DNA from: Candidatus Thioglobus sp.
GTDB taxonomy: Bacteria; Pseudomonadota; Gammaproteobacteria; PS1; Thioglobaceae
Reading direction: 5' to 3'
DNA: 12,314 nt
Assembly (NCBI GenBank): GCA_003978285.1
Contig: QOAB01000041.1
Location: 1 to 12,314 of the forward strand
Below the pieces are notes generated by a model, which saw nothing but the letters and a program-made list of their open reading frames with translations, ran no database searches and was not told the DNA's origin. Both the position numbers and the translations under genes were made by a program. Each line of letters opens with the position of its first letter. Within the stretch, counting starts at the first letter, position 1. Below are positions 6,666 through 12,314 of the stretch, piece by piece.

Positions 6666-6959
6666 TTAATTGCAATTGTCTAAACAAAACGACAAGTGCA
6701 TTCTACGCTTATCATTTGTTGCTTGTTGTGATCTAATAACACCAACTGACAACAATTTTGCCACTACACGATTAACGGTTGATAGTGAAATTTTTGAAAA
6801 ATAGGGGTGTTTTAAAATATCAGAAATAGTGGTTTGTTTTTGATTGCTAACAAACTCTAAAACACTGCGTTCAATTTCAGAATAATCTTGAATACCAAGT
6901 GCGGCCTCTTGCTCGTATAATGCTTCTCTTAACATAAATAATCTTTCTACTGCTTGCAT
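6666..6959 (-). CDS. Small winged-helix (MarR-like) DNA-binding protein, copy B
   Basis: A 97-residue paralog of the protein at 6364-6648 with the same plan: N-terminal helix (MQAVERLFMLREALYEQEAA), core with YSEIERSVLEFVSNQ, recognition region SLSTVNRVVAKLLSVGVI, and wing NDKRRMHLSF. The first of two nearby Met codons would start at 6965, but GAGG lies only 1 nt before it. The ATG at 6957-6959 has GAGG at 7 nt, and its residues align with the start of copy A (MNALKKLF / MQAVERLF), so I use 6959. It is divergent from hup and its promoter overlaps the hup promoter, which makes autoregulation or control of hup plausible but unproved. Copy B ends with a Cys-containing tail (FCLDNCN) that copy A lacks. 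Confidence 0.8.
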   Translation of the reverse strand: MQAVERLFMLREALYEQEAALGIQDYSEIERSVLEFVSNQKQTTISDILKHPYFSKISLSTVNRVVAKLLSVGVIRSQQATNDKRRMHLSFCLDNCN

Positions 6960-6999
6960 AAACATACCTCAACCTAGAATATAGATATTAATGAACTTT

Positions 7000-7025
7000 A
7001 ATATATTATACTTCAATATATTATA
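7000..7025. repeat. Two 11-bp direct repeats AATATATTATA, 15 bp apart
   Basis: AATATATTATA occurs at 7000-7010 and again at 7015-7025. Each copy contains the palindrome AATATATT. The first overlaps the -10 box of the leftward promoter, the second its spacer and the hup -35 position, so binding there could affect both directions. AT richness raises the chance of coincidence. Confidence 0.5.
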
Positions 7026-7034
7026 TATTTACAA
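7005..7034 (-). promoter_or_regulatory. Promoter for the winged-helix gene pair
   Basis: Minus-strand TTGTAA (7029-7034), an 18-nt spacer and a consensus TATAAT (7005-7010). The start point would be about 40 nt before the chosen ATG at 6959. Overlaps the divergent hup promoter. Confidence 0.55.
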
Positions 7035-7049
7035 AAATTGTGTTAGAAT
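7021..7049 (+). promoter_or_regulatory. Extended -10 promoter of hup
   Basis: TGT followed by TAGAAT (7041-7049) fits an extended -10 box; a poor -35 (TTATAT, 7021-7026) lies 17 nt upstream. The predicted transcript start near 7056 leaves a leader of about 95 nt before the HU start. Confidence 0.5.
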
Positions 7050-7055
7050 TTCAAT

Positions 7056-7150
7056 AATCTTGGGGGTCAGAAAAATACTTGTCTCTCTCCTTAAGGAAAA
7101 TAAGTAGCTCATTCTCAAGATTTTCATTTAGCAAACAGGACAAATATAAA
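7056..7150 (+). promoter_or_regulatory. Structured 5' leader of hup
   Basis: AATCTTG (7056-7062) is complementary to CAAGATT (7116-7122), and the following GGGG can wobble-pair with the bases before CAAGATT, so a long-range stem closes most of the leader. Inside it is a perfect palindrome TCCTTAAGGA (7088-7097). Past the stem lies the probable ribosome site AGGA (7137-7140), 10 nt from the ATG. The leader resembles no riboswitch I know. Confidence 0.4.
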
Positions 7151-7423
7151 ATGAACAAATCAGAATTAATCAATGCAATTGCATCAGAAGCAGGTCTTTC
7201 TAAAGCAGACGCAGCCCGTGCGTTAAACGCAACAACTGACGCAATCACCGGCGCTATGGCGAGTGGTGATGGCGTACAACTAACAGGCTTTGGTTCTTTT
7301 GTAGTTAGAGATCGTGCAGCGCGTACAGGTCGTAACCCACAAACCGGTGCAGCTATCCAGATTAAGGCTTCTAAAGTAGCTGCCTTTAAAGCAAGTAAAG
7401 CATTAAAAGAAGCGGTAAACTAA
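7151..7423 (+). CDS. hup: DNA-binding protein HU
   Basis: HU is an abundant histone-like dimer that bends DNA and shapes the nucleoid. The 90 residues are the exact family length. The N-terminal helices (MNKSELINAIASEAGLSKAD) are followed by the beta-arm region with GFGSFVVRDRAARTGRNPQTG; the tip RNPQTG holds the conserved intercalating proline. The end FKASKALKEAVN is typical. I start at ATG 7151; the same frame is open 24 codons further up to a TTG, but that part is rich in Ser and Lys and has no HU match. A strong extended -10 promoter and a structured leader lie upstream, a strong palindromic terminator downstream. Whether it is the HupA or HupB type cannot be told. Confidence 0.97.
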   Translation: MNKSELINAIASEAGLSKADAARALNATTDAITGAMASGDGVQLTGFGSFVVRDRAARTGRNPQTGAAIQIKASKVAAFKASKALKEAVN

Positions 7424-7434
7424 AAAACCGCTTA

Positions 7435-7470
7435 ACAATAAAAAAGCGCCAATTGGCGCTTTTTTATTGT
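7435..7470. terminator. Perfect 36-nt palindrome, bidirectional terminator
   Basis: The core GCGCCAATTGGCGC is flanked by six A on the left and six T on the right, and the symmetry continues through ACAAT/ATTGT to both ends without a mismatch. Each strand therefore has a GC-rich stem followed by T6. It lies 11 nt after the hup stop and 16 nt beyond the end of the opposing kinase gene, so it should end both transcripts. A second possible hairpin AGCGGT/ACCGCT (7411-7432) spans the hup stop codon. Confidence 0.93.
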
Positions 7471-7486
7471 CTTGAATAATGACGAC

Positions 7487-8428
7487 TTAGAACAAAGACT
7501 CGCCATAGTTTTGCTGATATAGTTGTTCAATTTTAGTCAAATCAAATTGGTGGTTTTGAGTACCTAAGTGGGCAATTTTAATCGCACCTAATAACCCTGC
7601 TAATTGGCCAGTGGTTTTCCAATCCATATCATTCATCAAACCGTATAACAAACCTGCACGATAAGCATCGCCACAGCCAGTCGGGTCTTGTGTTGCCTGA
7701 GCCTTAGCGGGTGCAATAGTAATAACTTCTCCCCCAGTATGGATTTCACTGCCTTCACCACCCTTGGTAACAATCAAAGCATCGACCATAGAGGCAAGCG
7801 TGGCTAAATCTAGTCCGGTTTTATCTTGCAACATTTGTGATTCATAATCATTCACAGCAACATAAGTGGCTTGCTCAACAAAAGTAGTTAGCTCTTCGCC
7901 TGAAAACATGGGCATGCCTTGTCCGGGATCAAAAATAAAGGGAATTTCAGCCTCTGAGAATTGCTGAGCGTGCTCGATCATACCATCACGCCCATCAGGA
8001 GAAACAATACCAATATCTGCAACACTCACATCGCTGACTTTATTTTGATGAGAATCACTCATCGCACCTGGGTGAAATGCTGTGATTTGGTTGTCATCCA
8101 TGTCCGTGGTAATGAACGCTTGACCTGTGTAGCTACCTTCAATCACTTTCATATGCGTGGTGTTCATATGATGTTTTTCCATCCAGTTCATATACGGCGT
8201 GAAATCTTCACCCACCGTTGCCATTGGAATTGAATTGGCACCTAACAGGTGTAGGTTATAAGCAATATTACCACCACAACCGCCAAACTCTTTACGCATG
8301 GTCGGCACAAGAAATGAAATATTTAACATGTGCACCTTGTCGGGCAAAATGTGATTTTTAAATTGATCTTGAAACACCATAATTGAATCAAAGGCGTAAG
8401 AGCCGCAAATCAGTGCTGTTTTTGACAT
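7487..8428 (-). CDS. PfkB-family kinase (adenosine/ribokinase-like)
   Basis: A 313-residue ribokinase-superfamily kinase, transferring phosphate from ATP to a hydroxymethyl group of a sugar or nucleoside. The substrate-side motif GGCGGN is at 49-54, within KEFGGCGGNIAYNLHLLG. The catalytic and anion-hole motif DPTGCGD is at 248-254, with Asp254 as the base. The start SKTALICGSYAFDSIMVF and the stretch NHILPDKVHMLNISFLVP are typical of a proteobacterial subgroup commonly labelled adenosine kinase or carbohydrate kinase. The true substrate is not shown by the sequence. The ATG has AAGGAG 8 nt upstream. It is last in the minus-strand operon, 41 nt after ispH, and ends at the shared terminator. 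Confidence 0.88.
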   Translation of the reverse strand: MSKTALICGSYAFDSIMVFQDQFKNHILPDKVHMLNISFLVPTMRKEFGGCGGNIAYNLHLLGANSIPMATVGEDFTPYMNWMEKHHMNTTHMKVIEGSYTGQAFITTDMDDNQITAFHPGAMSDSHQNKVSDVSVADIGIVSPDGRDGMIEHAQQFSEAEIPFIFDPGQGMPMFSGEELTTFVEQATYVAVNDYESQMLQDKTGLDLATLASMVDALIVTKGGEGSEIHTGGEVITIAPAKAQATQDPTGCGDAYRAGLLYGLMNDMDWKTTGQLAGLLGAIKIAHLGTQNHQFDLTKIEQLYQQNYGESLF

Positions 8429-8469
8429 GTATTTTTCTCCTTATTTTGTAATAGGCAAGGCCTGTTACA

Positions 8470-9393
8470 TTATCTTAATTCTTCTGGTACTGGGAAGTGC
8501 ACATTCTCTTCAGTACCTCTCACTTCAATAACTTCACTGGCACCATAATCATACAAATAGTTAATCACCTCTTGTACTAATACCTCTGGCGCTGAAGCAC
8601 CGGCAGTGACGCCAACGGTACTCGCCCCCTCTAACCAGCTTGATTGTATTTCATCAGCGCCGTCAATTAAATAAGCGCTTTTATGTAATTTTTCGGCAAT
8701 TTCTCGTAAACGATTTGAATTGCTAGAATTACTAGAACCCAGCACTAATAACACATCAGAGTCTTGCATTAAGGTTTTAACCGCGTCTTGTCGATTTTGT
8801 GTGGCATAACAAATATCATCTTTTTTTGGTGATTTTATTTTAGGGTATTTATCTTTAAGCGCATCAACAACCTGCTGTGTATCATCTACCGACAAAGTCG
8901 TTTGTGTCGTGTAAGACAAGTGTTCATTTGTTAAATCCAGCTTATCGACATCAGCCACGGTTTCAATCAATTCAACACTGGTGCCTTCGCTTGACTGGCC
9001 TAAAGTACCTTCCACCTCAGGATGGCCTTCGTGACCAATAAGAATAACCTTATGATTCTGTTTTTGCTTACGAGCCACCTCTTTATGCACTTTGGTCACC
9101 AATGGACAAGTAGCATCATAAACCGTGGCACCAATTTCATTCGCTTGTTGTCGTACCGCCTGAGAAACCCCATGTGCACTAAAAATTACTACCTCGCCTG
9201 CAGGCACTTCAGAAATTTCTTTTACAAAAATAGCGCCTTTTGACTTGAGGTCATCCACCACAAATTTGTTATGTACCACTTCATTACGCACATAGATAGG
9301 CACGCCATGTCGCTCAATAGCACGTTCAACTATTTCAATCGCACGATCAACACCTGCACAAAACCCGCGTGGATTGGCTAATAAAACTTTCAC
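8470..9393 (-). CDS. ispH: 4-hydroxy-3-methylbut-2-enyl diphosphate reductase
   Basis: IspH is the last enzyme of the MEP isoprenoid pathway. It reduces HMBPP to isopentenyl and dimethylallyl diphosphate with a 4Fe-4S cluster in the cytoplasm. The three cluster cysteines are at 12 (RGFCAG), 96 (DATCPLV) and 195 (DDICYAT), and the proton-relay Glu126 lies in [11 protein letters not shown]. The substrate-contacting block [10 protein letters not shown] follows at 161-170. The 307 residues and the end HFPVPEELR fit the family. The start is GTG at 9391-9393, sharing GTGA with the fkpB stop, so the two are translationally coupled. fkpB-ispH pairing is also the arrangement in E. coli. Confidence 0.97.
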   Translation of the reverse strand: MKVLLANPRGFCAGVDRAIEIVERAIERHGVPIYVRNEVVHNKFVVDDLKSKGAIFVKEISEVPAGEVVIFSAHGVSQAVRQQANEIGATVYDATCPLVTKVHKEVARKQKQNHKVILIGHEGHPEVEGTLGQSSEGTSVELIETVADVDKLDLTNEHLSYTTQTTLSVDDTQQVVDALKDKYPKIKSPKKDDICYATQNRQDAVKTLMQDSDVLLVLGSSNSSNSNRLREIAEKLHKSAYLIDGADEIQSSWLEGASTVGVTAGASAPEVLVQEVINYLYDYGASEVIEVRGTEENVHFPVPEELR

Positions 9394-9800
9394 TCGATTT
9401 TTTCAAGTATCTCTACTTGGAACGACACATCACAGCCTGCTAACGGATGGTTGAAATTAACGGTGATTTCATCACCATTGATTTTATCGATACAGCCAAC
9501 ATAGGAATCACCAATAGGGGTTTCAAATTCAACGGCAGCATCCACCTCAACAACCATGTCTTCTGGAAATTCTGAACGATTCATCATCTGTATGGCTTCA
9601 TCATAAATGGGGCCAAACGCCTCATTAGAGCTTAAAAGAAAAGTTTGTAATTTGCCGACTTTCGCCTCTTCTATGCAGGACTCTAGGCAAGGATCGAGCT
9701 GGCCGTCACCAATCTCAAATTCAAAGGGGACATCAAGCGTTTCATCAGCTAGTGCACCATTGGCATGTGTAAGCTTGTACAGTAGTTTGTATTTAGCCAT
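9390..9800 (-). CDS. fkpB: FKBP-type peptidyl-prolyl cis-trans isomerase, SlpA/FkpB type
   Basis: A cytoplasmic prolyl isomerase with chaperone activity. The 136 residues contain an FKBP core split by the IF (insert-in-flap) chaperone domain, roughly 70-115, and close with [20 protein letters not shown], the SlpA/FkpB signature. Motifs in the first half include [13 protein letters not shown] and [18 protein letters not shown]. The start is ATG 9798-9800. An upstream reading to 9854 would run inside accD and lacks family support. Start and accD stop overlap as ATGGCTAA with no Shine-Dalgarno, which suggests coupling to accD. The protein is acidic and carries an unusual Cys-x-x-x-Cys (residues 38-42) and Cys near 120; whether these bind metal is unknown. 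Confidence 0.93.
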   Translation of the reverse strand: MAKYKLLYKLTHANGALADETLDVPFEFEIGDGQLDPCLESCIEEAKVGKLQTFLLSSNEAFGPIYDEAIQMMNRSEFPEDMVVEVDAAVEFETPIGDSYVGCIDKINGDEITVNFNHPLAGCDVSFQVEILEKIE

Positions 9801-10632
9801 GTAGTGCTTGCAACAACTGGTGTACTTTATCACGCAAGTCCCTGCGGTGTACAATCATATCAATGGCGCCTTTTTCTAACAAGAACTCACTACGTTGAAA
9901 GCCTTCAGGCAGAGTTTCACGTACCGTTTGCTCAACCACACGCGGACCAGCAAAACCAATCAACGCATTCGGCTCAGCAATATGAATATCGCCCAACATA
10001 GCGAAACTGGCAGATACGCCACCCATGGTTGGATCAGTCAAGATAGAGAAAAATGGAATTTTCTTATCACTTAATAATTTTAAAATCAAAGCCGTTTTGC
10101 TCATTTGCATCAAAGAAAATAAACCTTCTTGCATACGCGCACCGCCCGAAGCTGAAAAGCAAATCAGTGGCGAATTAGTGCGAATGCTTTCTTGTGCGGC
10201 GCGTACAAATTTTTCACCGACCACAGAGCCCATCGAACCGCCCATAAATTTAAATTCAAAAGCAGCAACAACAATAGGCATGCCATTTAAGGTGCCTTTT
10301 TTAACCACCAATGCGTCTTTCTCACCCGTGTTTTTTTGTGCTTGTAAATAACGATCTTTGTATTTTTTTTGATCTTTGAACTTTAACGGATCAACCGCAA
10401 CTAAATCAGCAGCAATTTCTTCTTGACCATCAGCATCTAGGAAACTTGCTAGTCGCACTCTGGCAGAAATACGCATATGGTGATCACAATTTGGACACAC
10501 ATAAGTCAGCTGTTTGAGCTCCTCTTCATATAAAGTAGACTCACACTTAGGGCATTTGCTCCATAAACCCTCAGGAATGTTCTTTTTAACCACATTAGTA
10601 ATTGACGGTAAGATTTTTTCTAGCCAACTCAT
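9793..10632 (-). CDS. accD: Acetyl-CoA carboxylase carboxyltransferase beta subunit
   Basis: AccD with AccA moves the carboxyl group from biotin carboxyl carrier protein to acetyl-CoA, forming malonyl-CoA for fatty-acid synthesis. The N-terminal zinc ribbon has Cys27, Cys30, Cys46 and Cys49 (CPKC and CPNC). The crotonase-fold part shows [16 protein letters not shown] and SGGARMQEG at 162-170, the acyl-CoA-binding loop, then [17 protein letters not shown]. At 279 residues it is somewhat shorter than E. coli (304), mainly at the C-terminus. I start at [10 protein letters not shown] (ATG 10630-10632) with AGGA 6 nt upstream; the 18 residues before it lie in trpA. It follows trpA by 10 nt, as in many proteobacteria. 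accA is not in the window. Confidence 0.97.
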   Translation of the reverse strand: MSWLEKILPSITNVVKKNIPEGLWSKCPKCESTLYEEELKQLTYVCPNCDHHMRISARVRLASFLDADGQEEIAADLVAVDPLKFKDQKKYKDRYLQAQKNTGEKDALVVKKGTLNGMPIVVAAFEFKFMGGSMGSVVGEKFVRAAQESIRTNSPLICFSASGGARMQEGLFSLMQMSKTALILKLLSDKKIPFFSILTDPTMGGVSASFAMLGDIHIAEPNALIGFAGPRVVEQTVRETLPEGFQRSEFLLEKGAIDMIVHRRDLRDKVHQLLQALHG

Positions 10633-10642
10633 AATAAATCCT

Positions 10643-11440
10643 TTATTTAATAGCAGCTGATATTTCAGCTGACAATGCTCCAACACTTGCTAACATTTTA
10701 TCCCTATCTGTAGCGTATTGCTCAATAAATGACACCAAGGACGAGCCAACAATCACCGCATCAGCTGAAGCTGAAACCGCTTTGGCTGTTGCTGCGTCTT
10801 TAATACCAAAGCCTACACCCACAGGCAAATCAATATATTGACGAATCCTAGCCATGTTGGCATTCACCGAATCAATATCTAAATGGCCGGCGCCAGTCAC
10901 GCCTTTAAGTGATACGAAATACACAAAACCCGAGGCGATTTTAGCTAAAGATGCTAAACGATCGTTGGTTGTTGTTGGTGCTACAAGGAAAATAAAGTCA
11001 ATATCAACGCCATCTAAACACTGTTTTAAATCATGTGCCTCTTCCGGTGGCATATCGACTACCAAGACACCATCAACACCACTTTCACTCGCCGCATCAG
11101 CAAAGGCTTGATAGCCGAATACCTCAATGGGGTTTAGGTAGCCCATCAAAACAATGGCAGTGGTATCGTTACTTTGTCTAAATTTCTTTACTAAGTCTAG
11201 TACATCATGCAAACTCACGCCATCAGCCACAGCACGTTCATGCGATTTAGCAATCACAGGGCCGTCGGCCATCGGGTCTGAAAACGGTACGCCAAGCTCA
11301 ATCACATCAGCACCGTTATCGACCAATGTTTGCATCAAATCATAAGTATTGTCTAAGCCACTATCGCCTGCCGTAATGAACGGAATAAACGCCTTTTGAC
11401 CTTTGGGTAAATTAGAAAATACTTGTGTTAATCTTGACAT
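10643..11440 (-). CDS. trpA: Tryptophan synthase alpha chain
   Basis: TrpA cleaves indole-3-glycerol phosphate to indole and glyceraldehyde 3-phosphate, passing indole through a tunnel to TrpB. The 265 residues form the TIM barrel of the usual length. The catalytic pair is Glu48 ([10 protein letters not shown]) and Asp59 (DPMADGP). The phosphate-binding end VGVGFGIKD lies near 210, and FIPFITAGD opens the barrel. The ATG at 11438-11440 lies 2 nt after the hemE stop with no clear Shine-Dalgarno. trpB, normally just upstream of trpA, is absent from this position: hemE takes its place. So the alpha chain is separated from its partner unless trpB is elsewhere. Confidence 0.97.
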   Translation of the reverse strand: MSRLTQVFSNLPKGQKAFIPFITAGDSGLDNTYDLMQTLVDNGADVIELGVPFSDPMADGPVIAKSHERAVADGVSLHDVLDLVKKFRQSNDTTAIVLMGYLNPIEVFGYQAFADAASESGVDGVLVVDMPPEEAHDLKQCLDGVDIDFIFLVAPTTTNDRLASLAKIASGFVYFVSLKGVTGAGHLDIDSVNANMARIRQYIDLPVGVGFGIKDAATAKAVSASADAVIVGSSLVSFIEQYATDRDKMLASVGALSAEISAAIK

Positions 11441-11442
11441 GA

Positions 11443-12314
11443 TTACTTGGCGCTAAATTCGTGCACACTGTCTACTAGCACTTTCATATTTTCTGGATCA
11501 ACATCGGGGGTGATGCCATGACCTAGGTTGAAAATATGACCTGTGTCGCCTTTAAACTGGGCTAATACTTTTTTAACTTCCGCTCTCACAACTTCGGGCG
11601 TGCCATACATAACAGCAGGGTCTAAGTTACCTTGAATCGCCACCTTGCTGCCGATTTGTTGCTCGACTTCACTCAGCTCAACTGTCCAGTCAATACCCAC
11701 GCCATCACAACCAGTATTGGCAATTTCATCCAGATGCTTACCGCCATTTTTACTAAATAAAGTAATCGGCGTGTTTGGGTTTTTTGCTTTAACACCATTC
11801 ACAATTTTTTGCATGTAACTCAGTGAGAAGTCCAAATAATGTGTCTTAGATAACACACCGCCCCAAGTATCAAAAACCATCAAACTGTCTGCGCCACTTA
11901 ATACTTGTTGATCTAAATAGGCGATCACACTGTCGGCTAACTTGTCCAATAATAAATGCAGCATTTGTGGATCGTTAAATAACATCGCTTTGGTTTTGGC
12001 AAAGGTTTTGCTACTACCGCCTTCAATCATATAAGTGGCCAGCGTCCAAGGACTACCACTAAAGCCGATCAGTGGTGCACGCGTACCTAGCGCTGTTTTA
12101 ATCGTAGATACGGCATCAAATACATAAGTTAAGTCGTTATTAACCTCTGATGGAATTGCCTCAATGTCTGCCAGCGTTTGAATAGGGCGATCAAATTTTG
12201 GCCCTTCGCCTTCGCTAAAATACAAACCCAAACCCATTGCATCAGGAATGGTCAAGATGTCAGAAAATAAAATCGCCGCATCAAGGTCAAATCGATCCAT
12301 CGGCTGCATGGTTA
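11443..12314 (-). CDS. hemE: Uroporphyrinogen decarboxylase (N-terminus outside window)
   Basis: HemE removes four carboxyl groups from uroporphyrinogen III to give coproporphyrinogen III, in heme synthesis. About 290 residues are visible and the frame is open to the right edge (…[18 protein letters not shown]). The first Met inside the window is therefore not the start; roughly 60-65 N-terminal residues, including the invariant MRQAGRY region, are missing. Recognisable are [46 protein letters not shown] and the C-terminal [16 protein letters not shown]. It is the most upstream gene of the operon seen here. Confidence 0.97.
   Translation of the reverse strand, partial: TMQPMDRFDLDAAILFSDILTIPDAMGLGLYFSEGEGPKFDRPIQTLADIEAIPSEVNNDLTYVFDAVSTIKTALGTRAPLIGFSGSPWTLATYMIEGGSSKTFAKTKAMLFNDPQMLHLLLDKLADSVIAYLDQQVLSGADSLMVFDTWGGVLSKTHYLDFSLSYMQKIVNGVKAKNPNTPITLFSKNGGKHLDEIANTGCDGVGIDWTVELSEVEQQIGSKVAIQGNLDPAVMYGTPEVVRAEVKKVLAQFKGDTGHIFNLGHGITPDVDPENMKVLVDSVHEFSAK

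Noticed and set aside
6991..7107. 38-codon + strand frame between the divergent promoters
   Set aside because: It covers both promoters and the hup leader, and its AT-rich composition gives an unremarkable Ile/Leu/Asn translation.
7079..7150. 24-codon upstream extension of HU from a TTG
   Set aside because: No HU similarity; ATG at 7151 gives the exact 90-residue family length and has its own ribosome site.
10025..10351. 108-codon + strand frame inside accD
   Set aside because: Antisense shadow of the accD coding sequence with no recognisable features.

Overview
The window is an ordinary chromosomal segment of a moderately AT-rich gammaproteobacterium. The closest resemblance I can name is to the sulfur-oxidising SUP05/Thioglobus and thiotrophic-symbiont type. 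That placement is an inference from protein style, base composition and gene content, not a demonstrated identity. Most genes are core housekeeping genes whose families can be recognised with confidence. There is no CRISPR array, tRNA, rRNA, insertion sequence or prophage.

Left part (1-5493). The window opens inside the last exported-from-view portion of glutamate synthase large subunit (gltB, + strand). It meets a convergent three-gene minus-strand unit: folA (dihydrofolate reductase), a 60-residue lipoprotein, and a 121-residue protein with an N-terminal membrane segment. Divergent from folA, with a 7-bp inverted repeat between them, are yceF (Maf-type nucleotide pyrophosphatase) and mfd (transcription-repair coupling factor). 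These two are only 2 nt apart and mfd has no evident ribosome binding site.

Centre (5476-7150). This is the only unusual stretch and it is strongly AT-rich. A 194-residue MASE1-like membrane protein, with no signalling output domain attached, overlaps the 3' end of mfd by 18 nt. Upstream of it, in a 303-nt stretch, I find a 36-codon minus-strand reading frame for a probable single-pass membrane peptide. Its start codon sits at the end of an (AT)10 dinucleotide tract that may lie in its promoter. Further upstream are two tandem paralogous small winged-helix proteins of MarR-like type. They are transcribed divergently from the HU gene across a shared promoter region that carries an 11-bp direct repeat.

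Right part (7151-12314). HU (hup) ends at a perfect 36-nt palindrome that works as a bidirectional terminator. Facing it is a compact minus-strand operon: hemE (partial, running off the window), trpA, accD, fkpB, ispH and a PfkB-family kinase. The first five genes are separated by at most 10 nt or overlap. The operon mixes heme, tryptophan, fatty-acid and isoprenoid synthesis with protein folding.

No complete new system is demonstrated. The best candidate for a closer look is the 5476-7050 cluster: stand-alone sensor-like membrane domain, micro-membrane-protein with an AT-repeat promoter, and twin regulators next to HU.
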